NCBI RefSeq assembly: GCF_020194175.1
Contig: NZ_JADYVX010000001.1
Location: 124,001 to 188,000, forward strand
Direction: 5' to 3'
From: Bradyrhizobium sp. BRP22
GTDB lineage: Bacteria > Pseudomonadota > Alphaproteobacteria > Rhizobiales > Xanthobacteraceae
Length of the DNA stretch: 64,000 bases
Shown here: piece after piece, positions 1 to 7,782 of the stretch
Layout: each line of letters opens with the position of its first letter
Numbering within the stretch: the first letter of the stretch is position 1
Translations under genes and position numbers: made by a program
The notes under the pieces: model-generated
Told to the model about the DNA's origin: nothing
What the model saw: only the letters and a program-made list of their open reading frames with translations
Databases searched by the model: none

Positions 1-131
1 ACAAGGCCGAGTTCGACAAGACCGCCCGCGCCTTGGTCGGCATGTTCCAGAAGAACTTCGCCAAGTTCGAGAGCAAGGTCGACGCCGAAGTCCGCGCCGC
101 TGCGCCGGACGTGAAACTCGCGGCGGAATAG
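1..131 (+). CDS. pckA: Phosphoenolpyruvate carboxykinase (ATP), C-terminal end only
   Basis: Only the last 42 codons are present, in the frame that begins at base 3 and ends at TAG 129-131. The tail reads ALVGMFQKNFAKFE followed by a charged segment with VDAEVRAAAP, which I recognise as the C-terminus of ATP-dependent PEP carboxykinase of Rhizobiales. The enzyme converts oxaloacetate and ATP to phosphoenolpyruvate in gluconeogenesis, in the cytoplasm. The catalytic domain lies outside the window, so the call rests on tail similarity alone. A strong hairpin terminator follows 21 bases after the stop, as expected for the end of a transcription unit. Confidence 0.75.
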   Translation, partial: KAEFDKTARALVGMFQKNFAKFESKVDAEVRAAAPDVKLAAE

Positions 132-151
132 ACTTAAGATTTCCTTGGACG

Positions 152-179
152 AAAAGAGCGGCCCGCGGGTCGCTCTTTT
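152..179 (+). terminator. Rho-independent terminator after pckA
   Basis: Nine-base arms AAAAGAGCG (152-160) and CGCTCTTTT (171-179) are perfectly complementary around a 10-base GC-rich loop. The U-run is part of the 3' arm. The structure also works in the reverse direction because the 5' arm begins with A's. Confidence 0.85.
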
Positions 180-191
180 CTATTCCGAAAC

Positions 192-482
192 ATGTCTGTC
201 GATCCGACGGCCTATCAGGGCACCTGGGACGGCACCCATTCGAACGGTCAGAAATTCCAGTTCAGCATTTCGCAGGTGAACGGCTTCCGCGCCCAGGTGA
301 AATACCAGAGCGGCACGACCGTCCAGTACCAGCAGGTGCTGATCAAGGACAATTCGTTTCGGATCGGCGACACCAAGTTCACCCTTACCTCGCAAGGCAA
401 TGCGCAAGTGAGGAACGTGATCACCGATCCCGTATCGGGCAACACATCGCTCATCACGGGGAATGCGACGCAGGATACTTAA
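192..482 (+). CDS. Small conserved hypothetical protein, predicted beta-rich
   Basis: A 96-residue protein without signal peptide or membrane segment. It alternates polar and hydrophobic residues (GTWDGTHSNGQKFQFSISQV, then VKYQSG and FRIGDTKFTL), the pattern of a small all-beta domain. I do not recognise a named family. The ATG at 192 lies only 12 bases after the pckA terminator and has no clear Shine-Dalgarno sequence, so its promoter would have to overlap the pckA tail or the hairpin. Its stop codon (480-482) overlaps the arginase stop on the other strand: TTAA at 479-482 ends both genes. The coding call is moderately secure because the frame fills the space between hairpin and arginase. 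Confidence 0.6.
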   Translation: MSVDPTAYQGTWDGTHSNGQKFQFSISQVNGFRAQVKYQSGTTVQYQQVLIKDNSFRIGDTKFTLTSQGNAQVRNVITDPVSGNTSLITGNATQDT

Positions 483-1447
483 TCCGGCAGCACGGCGTTG
501 GTCGGCGTCGGGCGGTCGGTGATCTGCAGGCCGAACAGGCTGCCGATCAGCTCCACGACAACACGTGCGGTGCGGCCACGCTCGTCGAGGAACGGGTTGA
601 GCTCGACGATGTCGACCGAGCGCACCAATCCGGAATCGTGCAAGAGTTCCATGATCAGGTGCGCCTCGCGGTAGGTGGCGCCGCCCGGCACCGTGGTGCC
701 GACGCCGGGCGCGACGGAGGGATCGAGGAAGTCGACGTCGAACGAGACGTGCAGCACGCCATTCTTCGCCTTGACGCGCTCGATCACGCGGCGGATCAGC
801 ACGGCGACGCCAAACTCGTCGATGGCGCGCATGTCGGCGATGGCGACACGACGCTCGCGCAACAGCTTGCGTTCCAGCGGGTCGATCGAGCGGGTGCCGA
901 TCAGGTCGAGCTGATCAGGTGAAATCGAGGCGCGCGGCAGGCCGCCGAGCAGGTTTTCGAGCCCGGGCTCGCCGCAGAGGAAGGCGGCAGACATGCCGTG
1001 CATGTTGCCGGTGATCGTCGTGTCGGGCGTGTTGTAGTCGGCATGCGCGTCGACCCACAGCGCGAACAGTGGCCGGCCCTTCTCCTGCCAGAACCGTGCA
1101 ACCCCATTGATCGATCCCATCGAGAGCGAATGGTCGCCGCCCATGAAGATCGGCACCGCGCCGGATTGCGCCAGCCAATAGGCGCGCTCGGAGAGCAGGC
1201 GGATCCAGGTTTTCACCTCATCATAGAACTTCGTATTCGCGGGCGCCGGCCCGTCCGAAACCCCCGCGGGGATGGCGAGATCGCCGTGGTCGTCGACGCC
1301 GAACTCCAGTTGCTCCAGCACGCGCGCGATGCCGGCGGTGCGCAGCGCCGCCGGCCCCATCAGGGTGCCGGCCTGCGCGGCGCCGATCTCGATGGGAACT
1401 CCGAGGAGTGCAATGCGCGATGGTCTTGAATTGTCAGCTTCGGGCAT
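479..1447 (-). CDS. rocF: Arginase
   Basis: A 322-residue ureohydrolase that splits L-arginine to ornithine and urea with a binuclear Mn centre in the cytoplasm. The three metal signatures are in order: GGDHS (residues 103-107), VDAHAD (132-137) and SFDVDFLDPS (235-244). The stretch PGVGTTVPGG after the third motif is the arginase form; agmatinases usually have a PGTGTPEPGG-like version, so arginase is preferred over agmatinase. Length is normal for the family. ATG 1447-1445 is the start, with a weak GAGAG upstream. The gene is monocistronic, converging with the small gene at 192-482; the next minus-strand gene upstream is the thioesterase 71 bases away. The arginine catabolic route itself is not in this window. 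Confidence 0.9.
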   Translation of the reverse strand: MPEADNSRPSRIALLGVPIEIGAAQAGTLMGPAALRTAGIARVLEQLEFGVDDHGDLAIPAGVSDGPAPANTKFYDEVKTWIRLLSERAYWLAQSGAVPIFMGGDHSLSMGSINGVARFWQEKGRPLFALWVDAHADYNTPDTTITGNMHGMSAAFLCGEPGLENLLGGLPRASISPDQLDLIGTRSIDPLERKLLRERRVAIADMRAIDEFGVAVLIRRVIERVKAKNGVLHVSFDVDFLDPSVAPGVGTTVPGGATYREAHLIMELLHDSGLVRSVDIVELNPFLDERGRTARVVVELIGSLFGLQITDRPTPTNAVLPD

Positions 1448-1518
1448 GCGGCGGTGCTCTCAGTGCGCAGGGTGGCCAAAACGTCGCGTGCCACCCTACG
1501 ATTTCTACGCTTTCCCGC

Positions 1519-2334
1519 CTACGCCTTGAAATAGGCGATCTGCGTCGTCGTGGCGAGCAGGCGGCCGGAGGGCGACCACAACTCGCCATTCTGATCGCCA
1601 TAGCTCTTGTGGAAGATCTTGGCATCGGCCTCCGCCAGCACGCGGGTGATATCCTCGGCGGCGAGGTCGGCGGCGTCGACGTGGAAATAGGTCGTCAGCG
1701 ACACCGTGCCGAACGGCACCAGTTCGCGCTTGGCATGAAAGATGCGGCCGAAGAAGGCGTCGGACATCGCGATCAGCGACAGCGCGTCGATCTTGCGTGG
1801 CACGCGGTCGGCGATCCAGAGCTTTGAATAAGCGTCCGGCGCCGCGCTCGATGGCGCGCCGAATTTCGGCTCACCCTCGACGAAACGGAAGTCATATTGC
1901 TTGACCCACGAGGCGGCGGTCTTGGGATAGGGCAGGGTCTGTTCGAACGGCGTTGCGTCCGGAAACTTCGCCTGCTGGTGCGACCAGGAGGGGCGACGCT
2001 CGGCGAACACGGCGGTCGCAAGCGTTGCCACGTCTCCGCCGCCCTGCGTCATCTCCACGGACCAGTGCTGGCTCGAACGGTTGGCCTTCACCAGGCGGAC
2101 ATCGAGATCGAAGGCGCCTTGCGCGACCGGAGCGCAATAATTGACCGTGAGCGCGAGCGGATCGCCGGCGCGTTGCGGATGGTCGATCAGTGCCCGCAGG
2201 ATGGTCGCAGCGGTGGCTCCGCCGAACGGGCCGACAAACGCCCAATAGTCATCACTGGTCTTGCCCTGCCAGCGGCTGTCGCCGGCCGTGACCGTGGTGG
2301 CGTCGTCGAACAAATGCGGGGTTTTGGTGAGCAT
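1519..2334 (-). CDS. Acyl-CoA thioesterase family protein (TesB-like double hotdog)
   Basis: A 271-residue protein resembling the two-hotdog thioesterases (TesB-like, 4HBT_3). The N-terminal half contains WAFVGPFGGATAATILRAL and a beta strand with LTVNYCAPV, and the second half has PFGTVSLTTYFHVD, the usual core strand of the second hotdog. It probably hydrolyses acyl-CoA thioesters in the cytoplasm; the substrate is unknown. The ATG at 2334 is chosen over an upstream in-frame codon at 2370 because GAGGA lies six bases before it and because 2370 falls within a palindromic repeat. It may be co-transcribed with arginase downstream. Confidence 0.75.
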   Translation of the reverse strand: MLTKTPHLFDDATTVTAGDSRWQGKTSDDYWAFVGPFGGATAATILRALIDHPQRAGDPLALTVNYCAPVAQGAFDLDVRLVKANRSSQHWSVEMTQGGGDVATLATAVFAERRPSWSHQQAKFPDATPFEQTLPYPKTAASWVKQYDFRFVEGEPKFGAPSSAAPDAYSKLWIADRVPRKIDALSLIAMSDAFFGRIFHAKRELVPFGTVSLTTYFHVDAADLAAEDITRVLAEADAKIFHKSYGDQNGELWSPSGRLLATTTQIAYFKA

Positions 2335-2364
2335 GTGGTTCCTCAGCTGCAGCCCAAGCGACAG

Positions 2365-2487
2365 CGTCATTGCGAGGAGCGATAGCGACGAAGCAATCCA
2401 TCCTTCCGCGCGGGTGGAGAGATGGATTGCTTCGCGGAGCCTGTCATCGGGCGGCGCTTCGCGCCGACCCGTTGGCTCGCAATGACG
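2365..2487. repeat. Intergenic palindromic repeat, family A (GTCATTGCGAG ends)
   Basis: The outer ends CGTCATTGCGAG (2365-2376) and CTCGCAATGACG (2476-2487) are exact inverted repeats. Inside are GAAGCAATCCATC and GATGGATTGCTTC as a second inverted pair, then a GGCGCTTCGCGCC-type hairpin. It lies between glgP and the thioesterase gene. This family is common in Bradyrhizobium and Rhodopseudomonas. Confidence 0.85.
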
Positions 2488-2565
2488 GCGCGCGTCATCT
2501 GCAGTATCGCGGCTGTTCGGCGGAATTCAATGATGTTGGAGGTAATCGATTTCCGCCACGTGGGA

Positions 2566-5124
2566 TTAGCGCTTTGCTCCCCACTGCGCCTGTTCCTTGA
2601 GCGTACGCGGCGTGGGCGGCCGCACCGGCACGTTCCAGATGTCCTCGGCGTATTCGCGGATGGTGCGATCCGACGAGAACCACGGCATCCGCGCCACGTT
2701 GAGGATCGAGGCCCGGGTCCATGCCGGCACCACCTGCCAGCGCGCGTCGATGGCACGCTGGGTGTCGTAATAGGACTCGAAGTCCGCGCTGACCATGTAA
2801 TGGTCGAGATAGCGCAGCGCATGGCCGATCGAGGCGAAGCGGCCCGGATCGCCGGGCGAGAACGCGCCGCTCTCGATCGCAGTGATGGCGCGTGCCAGTC
2901 GGGGCGAGCGGCCGATCATATCGCTGGCGTCGAGCCCTTGCTTGCGGCGGACCATCACGTCGCCAGCTTCCATGCCGAAGATCGCGATGTTCTCGGCGCC
3001 GACCTGGTCGCGAATCTCGATATTGGCACCGTCGAGCGTGCCGATGGTCAGCGCGCCATTGAGCGCGAGCTTCATGTTGCCGGTGCCGGAGGCTTCCATG
3101 CCGGCGGTCGAGATCTGCTCGGACAGGTCGGCGGCCGGAATGATCACCTCGGCAAGGCTGACATTGTAGTCGGCGAGGAAGGCGATCTTCAGCCGACCCT
3201 TGATCGCGGGATCATTATTGACGACTTCGGCGACGTCGTTGATCAGCTTGATGATCAGCTTGGCGTAGCGGTAGCTCGCAGCCGCCTTGCCGGCGAAGAT
3301 CTTCACGCGCGGCACCCAATCGCGTTGCGGCTCATCCTTGATCGCCTGGTACAGCGCGACCGCTTCCAGGATGTTCAAGAGCTGCCGCTTGTATTCATGG
3401 ATGCGCTTGATCTGCACATCGAACAGGGCCGACGGGTCGACCTTGATGCGGTTGCGCTCGCCGATCAACCGCGCCAGCACCAGCTTGTTGTGGCGCTTGA
3501 CCTCGCGGAATTGCTGCTGGAACGCATTGTCGCTGGCATGCGATTCGAGCCGCTCGAACAGCGAGAAATCGTCGAGCACAGCCTCGCCGCAGACGTCGCG
3601 CAGCAGGCCGGTCAGTCTCGGATTGGCCAGCATCAGCCAGCGGCGGAAGGTGATGCCGTTGGTCTTGTTGGTGATGCGCGTGGGATAGAGATGGTGGAGA
3701 TCGTGGAATACGGTCTCCTTCATCAGATCGGAATGCATCGCCGAGACGCCGTTGATGCGATGCGAGCCGACGAAAGCGAGCTGCCCCATCCGCACCCGGC
3801 GGCCCGACTTCTCGTCGATCAGCGACACCGACGCACGGAATTCGATGTCGCCGGGGCAGCGTTCTTCGGCGAGCGCAAGGTGCTGCACATTGATGCGGTA
3901 GATGATTTCAAGATGCCGCGGCAATAGCCGCTCGAACAGTTCGACCGGCCAGGTCTCGAGTGCCTCAGGCAGCAGCGTGTGGTTGGTGTAGGACAGCGTC
4001 GCAACCGTGATCTTCCACGCCTCATCCCAGCGGAAATGGTGCAGGTCGACCAGGATCCGCATCAGCTCGGTGACGGCGAGGCTCGGATGAGTGTCGTTGA
4101 GCTGCACGGCCGCTTTCATCGCAAGGCTGCGGAGCTGGCCGTCGGCCGAAAGGTGCCGTTTCACCAGGTCCTGCAGGGAGGCCGAGACGAAGAAAAATTC
4201 CTGGCGCAGACGCAGCTCGCGTCCCGCGGCGCTTTCGTCATTCGGATAAAGGAATTTGCAGATCGCCTCAGCGCGCGCCTGCTCCGCACTGGCCGAGACA
4301 TAGTCGCCGGTGTTGAACACGTCGAGTTTCAACGGATCCGGCGCATGCGCCGACCAGAGCCGGAGCGCGTTGACGCGCTGGCCGCGCCAGCCGACGATCG
4401 GGGTGTCGTAGGCCATCGCCTCCACGGTTTCCGCCGGGTGCCAGATGGCGAGGTCGCGGCCGTGGTCATCGACATGCTCGACGGTACCGCCGAAATGGAT
4501 GTTGTAGACGACTTCCGGCCGCTGGAATTCCCAGGGGTTGCCGAAGCCCAGCCACTCGTCCGGATATTCCTGCTGCCAGCCATGGTTGATGATCTGGCGG
4601 AACAGGCCGAAGTCATAGCGGATGCCATAGCCGATGGCGGGGATCGCCAGCGTCGCCATGCTCTCCATGAAGCAGGCCGCGAGCCGCCCGAGGCCACCAT
4701 TGCCCAACGCGGCATCCGGCTCGCATTTGCGAAGTTCATCGATGCCGACACCAAGGTCGCCCAACGCCGCTTCGAACACCTGCAACAGGCCCATATTGTT
4801 GAGCCCGTCGGTGAACAGGCGGCCGATCAGGAATTCCAGCGAAAGATAATAGACCCGCTTGGCGCCAGCGTCGTAGCTCTCCTTTTCCGCCGTGAGCCAG
4901 CGATGGGTGATGCGATCGCGCAGCACGAGCGCCGCCGCCCTGTACCAATCGCGCCTGGTCGCCACGCTGGCGTCCTTGCCGATCTCAAGCCTCAGCTTGG
5001 CGAGGATCGCGCCCTTGATCTCTGCCAGCGCCAATTCATCGATCGGCTGATTCAGCGCCGGATAGCTTCCTGGGAAAGACTGTTCTTGCAACGCGGCAAT
5101 CCTGAACTTGGGGGACTCGACCAT
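2566..5124 (-). CDS. glgP: Glycogen/starch/alpha-glucan phosphorylase
   Basis: An 852-residue PLP-dependent phosphorylase that releases glucose-1-phosphate from alpha-1,4-glucans. Evident family motifs are LGNGGLGRLAACF near the N-terminal third, NDTHPSLAV, TNHTLLPEALETWP, IHEYKRQLLN, and EASGTGNMKLALNGALTIGT, where the lysine of GTGNMK binds PLP. Length matches bacterial GlgP. ATG 5124-5122 is followed by MVESPKFRIAALQEQSF; an ATG further upstream is closed by a stop, so this start is firm. No other glycogen genes are adjacent, so it is a stand-alone gene here. Palindromic repeats lie on both sides (2365-2487 and 5168-5213). Confidence 0.95.
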   Translation of the reverse strand: MVESPKFRIAALQEQSFPGSYPALNQPIDELALAEIKGAILAKLRLEIGKDASVATRRDWYRAAALVLRDRITHRWLTAEKESYDAGAKRVYYLSLEFLIGRLFTDGLNNMGLLQVFEAALGDLGVGIDELRKCEPDAALGNGGLGRLAACFMESMATLAIPAIGYGIRYDFGLFRQIINHGWQQEYPDEWLGFGNPWEFQRPEVVYNIHFGGTVEHVDDHGRDLAIWHPAETVEAMAYDTPIVGWRGQRVNALRLWSAHAPDPLKLDVFNTGDYVSASAEQARAEAICKFLYPNDESAAGRELRLRQEFFFVSASLQDLVKRHLSADGQLRSLAMKAAVQLNDTHPSLAVTELMRILVDLHHFRWDEAWKITVATLSYTNHTLLPEALETWPVELFERLLPRHLEIIYRINVQHLALAEERCPGDIEFRASVSLIDEKSGRRVRMGQLAFVGSHRINGVSAMHSDLMKETVFHDLHHLYPTRITNKTNGITFRRWLMLANPRLTGLLRDVCGEAVLDDFSLFERLESHASDNAFQQQFREVKRHNKLVLARLIGERNRIKVDPSALFDVQIKRIHEYKRQLLNILEAVALYQAIKDEPQRDWVPRVKIFAGKAAASYRYAKLIIKLINDVAEVVNNDPAIKGRLKIAFLADYNVSLAEVIIPAADLSEQISTAGMEASGTGNMKLALNGALTIGTLDGANIEIRDQVGAENIAIFGMEAGDVMVRRKQGLDASDMIGRSPRLARAITAIESGAFSPGDPGRFASIGHALRYLDHYMVSADFESYYDTQRAIDARWQVVPAWTRASILNVARMPWFSSDRTIREYAEDIWNVPVRPPTPRTLKEQAQWGAKR

Positions 5125-5167
5125 GATCCGATTAGCGGACTCGGATCATGGTCTAATCTCTTCGTTT

Positions 5168-5213
5168 GAGCATGATCTTTTCGGAAAGGCGGTCTCCACT
5201 TCCGGATCATGCT
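5168..5213. repeat. Intergenic palindrome, GAGCATGATC family
   Basis: GAGCATGATC (5168-5177) and its near-complement GGATCATGCTC (5203-5213) face each other around TTTTCGGAAA and a short spacer. The element is widespread in Bradyrhizobiaceae intergenic DNA. It lies about 45 bases upstream of glgP on the minus strand. Additional GATCATGG copies at 5122-5152 form a second imperfect inverted pair around the glgP start. Confidence 0.75.
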
Positions 5214-5281
5214 CTGGATAACAAATGATACGCGTCTTGCACGTCAATCGGAACCGCCCAGCCGGTTGTTGTGCACCGCGC

Positions 5282-5355
5282 TGGTATGATTTTATGCAAG
5301 GACCGGGCCGATTTTGCCGCCTCGAGGCAGGGCGCTTCAGTGGTATGATTAGATG
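5282..5355 (+). repeat. Duplicated TGGTATGATT motif upstream of a secreted-protein gene
   Basis: TGGTATGATT occurs at 5282-5291 and again at 5341-5350, each followed two bases later by ATG, 59 bases apart. The second copy is 42 bases before the start at 5392. It could be a direct-repeat operator or a -10-like element (TATGAT) used twice; this is inference. Confidence 0.3.
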
Positions 5356-5391
5356 TTAGGCGGCACAACCAACATCATCGAGAGGGACACC

Positions 5392-5622
5392 ATGAGACTG
5401 CTGATCGAGATCGCAGCCGCCGTGCTGTTCATCGTCTGCATCACTGTCACCAGCGCCGCTTACGCCATGGGCAAAAGCGGGCGCAGCGCCGACGGCCTGA
5501 CCTGTGGCTTCAGCATCCCGCAAAACGCCTCCCCTGCTGCCCGTTGCGCCGCCATCAGGCGGCAATGTGGGGGCAAGTTTTACGCGAACCATTGTGGCGA
5601 CAAGATGCTGTCGGCGATGTGA
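5392..5622 (+). CDS. Small secreted cysteine-containing protein
   Basis: A 76-residue protein beginning with a clear signal peptide: Met-Arg, then a hydrophobic stretch LLIEIAAAVLFIVCITV and a predicted cleavage after SAAYA. The mature part has four cysteines (TCGF, RCAA, QCGG, HCGD), enough for two disulfides in the periplasm. The ATG at 5392 is chosen over an in-frame codon at 5353 because GAGAGG lies eight bases upstream and the signal peptide starts there. No known family is recognised, though short four-Cys secreted proteins of this kind are common in Bradyrhizobium. Confidence 0.65.
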   Translation: MRLLIEIAAAVLFIVCITVTSAAYAMGKSGRSADGLTCGFSIPQNASPAARCAAIRRQCGGKFYANHCGDKMLSAM

Positions 5623-5644
5623 GACGGGGCGATCTATCTCCGTC

Positions 5645-5674
5645 GTCCCGGCGAAGGCCGGGACCCATAACCAC
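5645..5674. repeat. Left 30-bp inverted repeat bounding a decayed GIY-YIG gene
   Basis: The 30 bases contain a hairpin (GTCCCGGC / GCCGGGAC) followed by CCATAACCAC. Its reverse complement recurs at 5995-6024 with one mismatch in 30. Stop of the enclosed pseudogene is six bases away. Confidence 0.85.
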
Positions 5675-5679
5675 AGGAT

Positions 5680-5961
5680 TTAGAGTAGGTGCGAGAGGTC
5701 GGCCCACTCAAGATTGTTTTCTTCGATGAGCAGTCACGCCGCCAAGTCTTCAATTGCTTCTCGCGTGCAATGCTTCTTGTGGTGTTATGTAGGTTTCCAC
5801 GGAGACTAGGCGCGTTACGCCATATTTCTTGACGACTGCGAGCCGCGTCCCGAACGATGTAGCGTAAGCCGATTGGCGAGATCGTTGCAGATGCCGATAT
5901 AGAGCGTGCCATGACGGCGGCTCGCGAGGATGTAGACGTAACGGGCACCTGCAGCACTCAT
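5680..5961 (-). pseudogene. GIY-YIG nuclease family gene, frameshifted
   Basis: From ATG 5961 the minus strand reads RYVYILASRRHGTLYIGICN then NDLANRL, the N-terminal half of a GIY-YIG endonuclease, until a premature stop after about 48 codons. In the next frame it continues KKYGVTRLVSVETYITPQEA; in a third AREKQLKTWRRD; and after another shift LIEENNLEWADLSHLL and a stop at 5680. Joined, these pieces give the complete family sequence of about 95 residues, so the gene is broken by at least three small indels and does not encode a working protein. An intact relative lies at 33170-33472. The whole is enclosed by 30-bp inverted repeats (5645-5674, 5995-6024). Confidence 0.85.
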
Positions 5962-5994
5962 GGATTGCACGACCTCGCGCAAAATCAGGCGGTA

Positions 5995-6024
5995 GTGGTT
6001 ATGGGTCCCGGTCTTCGCCGGGAC
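5995..6024. repeat. Right 30-bp inverted repeat bounding a decayed GIY-YIG gene
   Basis: Starts GTGGTTATGG and ends in a GTCCCGG / CCGGGAC hairpin. It is the reverse complement of 5645-5674 with one mismatch by hand count. Distance to the pseudogene start codon is 33 bases. Confidence 0.85.
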
Positions 6025-6138
6025 GCGCGGAAATTCTGGAACAAATTAAGAACAATTTAGCAAGTACTTGATATATCATTGTGATTCGGCGTGTTGCCGA
6101 CACAACATCTATGGCCTGTCCGTTCCCGCGAGGACTAC

Positions 6139-6570
6139 ATGTCCACCATTGCCTTTGACCAATTCGCGCTCACCCGCATCGCCGACTTCGCGCGCTCGCT
6201 GTCGCGCCTGCATCAGGCGTCTCGCCGCCAATGGGTCGATGACGACCAGATCGACCGTGAGTTCAACGCCGTCTGCATGTCGATCTGGGGCTACACCATC
6301 GACGACATCAGCGACGATCTGTTCTCACCCGGGGATCACGCCTGGCTCGATTCGCTCGACGAGGCGCATGCGCGCATCTTCGCGGCCGAGCAGGGTTATG
6401 ACCTCGTCGACGACCAGGGCATGCTGACGGACTGGTGGGGCTATTGCTGGATGATCCTCGCCGAGAAGCGCGGGCTGCTGACGCCCGAGAACCGTGCTGC
6501 AGCGCGGGCGGCGATCGAGGAGAAATATCTCACCGCGCCGAATGTGATCGGGGTGATCGTCGGGCGGTGA
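6139..6570 (+). CDS. Conserved hypothetical protein, 143 residues
   Basis: A soluble, acidic protein without signal peptide or membrane helix. Notable segments are FARSLSRLHQASRRQWVDDD, IWGYTIDDISDDLF and MLTDWWGYCWMILAEKRGLL. I do not recognise a family. The ATG at 6139 is chosen because GCGAGGA ends five bases before it; an in-frame upstream codon at 6091 has no such site. Upstream lies an AT-rich stretch with TTAA-N7-TTAG at 6046-6060, a near match to the CtrA consensus, and CTTGATATATCAT-like promoter DNA. A family B palindrome follows the gene. Confidence 0.6.
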   Translation: MSTIAFDQFALTRIADFARSLSRLHQASRRQWVDDDQIDREFNAVCMSIWGYTIDDISDDLFSPGDHAWLDSLDEAHARIFAAEQGYDLVDDQGMLTDWWGYCWMILAEKRGLLTPENRAAARAAIEEKYLTAPNVIGVIVGR

Positions 6571-6600
6571 CGTTCGCCGTCATTGCTAAATATCCGCGCT

Positions 6601-6680
6601 GTCATTCCGGGGCGATGCGAAGCATCGAACCCGGAATCTCGAGATTCCGGGTTCGCCTCTTCGAGGCGCCCCGGAATGAC
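6601..6680. repeat. Intergenic palindromic repeat, family B (GTCATTCCGGGG ends)
   Basis: GTCATTCCGGGGCG (6601-6614) is the exact inverse of CGCCCCGGAATGAC (6667-6680). Inside, CGAACCCGGAATCTC and GAGATTCCGGGTTCG form a second perfect hairpin centred near 6640. It lies between two convergent genes and could act as a bidirectional terminator. Confidence 0.85.
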
Positions 6681-6691
6681 GGCTCAGGTGG

Positions 6692-7492
6692 CTAATTCAC
6701 CTCCGCCCGCTTCGCCTTCGGCGCAGACGATTTCGGCGCGACGGTCACGGGCGGTGCTGCGTCATTGCCGGTCTCCGCAGGCGGCGCTTCGCCGACCGTC
6801 TCGGCTGCGACCGGCGCCACCTTCATCTCGCCGAGACGAGCGCGGAGCTCGGCGGTAAGGCCGGGGTAGGACGCGACCGGCGTGAAGTCGGCGCTCTGGT
6901 TGTTGCCGACCCGGACGCCGGTATAGGCAACCAGGCCATCGGTGGTGGCGACCACGTCGCCGGCGCGAAGCGACGTATCGAGCGCGAGGTCGACGGGCGC
7001 GAGGCCGGCGGGGTCGCGGCCGTTGCAGGTGCAGTCCGCGCGCAGCGACTTGCGGTAGGCGAAGGCGTTCTCGCTGTCGGCATAGCGTTCGCCGGTCGAG
7101 GAGGCCGCGCCATCGATGCTGCCACCGTAATAGACCTTGGTGGCGCTCGCCGGACAGAACGCCTGGCAGAGCTGAACCGGCGTCGCGCTGCCGCGCAAGA
7201 TCAGCGGGAAATATTTGCCGTCGCAGCTTCGGACGCAAAAGGCAGGGCCGGAACCCGCAACGCGCGGCGCCGGCGCGGCTTGCTGCGGCTGTTGCTGCTG
7301 GTTGAGGCCGAACGGATCGAAGAAATTGGGTTGCGGCTGGCCCTGTCGCGCCTGCTGCTTCTGCGCGCCGCCGAAGAAGAAATCGAACAGCCCTTCCGCC
7401 GAGGCCTGCGCCGGCGCGAGCGTCAGCGAGCCCAGAAGGATTGCGGCGGCAAGCGTCACGTGGCGCCGCACGCGCCGATCGGTAAAGCCCAT
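6692..7492 (-). CDS. DUF2865 domain secreted protein
   Basis: A 266-residue exported protein. The N-terminus MGFTDRRVRRHVTLAAAILL followed by a hydrophobic stretch and APAQASAEG is a typical signal peptide. After a Gln/Pro-rich linker (LNQQQQPQQAAPAP) comes the cysteine-bearing core: FCVRSCDGKYFPL, LCQAFCPASATKVYYGGSID, and ADCTCNGRD, the DUF2865 pattern. The C-terminal 60 residues are Pro/Ala/Val-rich and low complexity. Function of the family is unknown; a periplasmic or envelope role is inferred. The start at 7492 is chosen because it begins the signal peptide; upstream in-frame codons to 7726 encode a non-conserved extension. Confidence 0.75.
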   Translation of the reverse strand: MGFTDRRVRRHVTLAAAILLGSLTLAPAQASAEGLFDFFFGGAQKQQARQGQPQPNFFDPFGLNQQQQPQQAAPAPRVAGSGPAFCVRSCDGKYFPLILRGSATPVQLCQAFCPASATKVYYGGSIDGAASSTGERYADSENAFAYRKSLRADCTCNGRDPAGLAPVDLALDTSLRAGDVVATTDGLVAYTGVRVGNNQSADFTPVASYPGLTAELRARLGEMKVAPVAAETVGEAPPAETGNDAAPPVTVAPKSSAPKAKRAEVN

Positions 7493-7782
7493 ACGCAACG
7501 CCAACTCCACCCAAGATAGCCAACGGTGCCGAGACGTCGTCTCTGCGCGAGACACCATAGGACGGGATGGTAAACGAGCAGTTGATTGCGGAAGAACTAT
7601 GGAAGGCGCGCGCAATTCGACGCCGTGTGCCTGCGCGGCAACAGTGCAGACTATTGAGTTCCGATTGAAGCAGAGCCGAAGCTCTCGATTCCTGCTCTGA
7701 GGCGTGTTCTGCGCAGAGACGTCCACGCAATCTGCGTAGACTTGATTGCTATGCGAACCGGCGTACTTCGCTCGAAACAGCT

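Noticed and set aside
2422..3927. A 501-codon open frame on the plus strand over glgP
   Set aside because: It lies fully antisense to a gene with all phosphorylase motifs and has the Arg/Asp/His-rich composition of a third-phase shadow in GC-rich DNA.
6046..6060. CtrA site before the gene at 6139
   Set aside because: TTAA-N7-TTAG has one mismatch and the stretch is AT-rich, so chance is likely; not listed as a separate feature.
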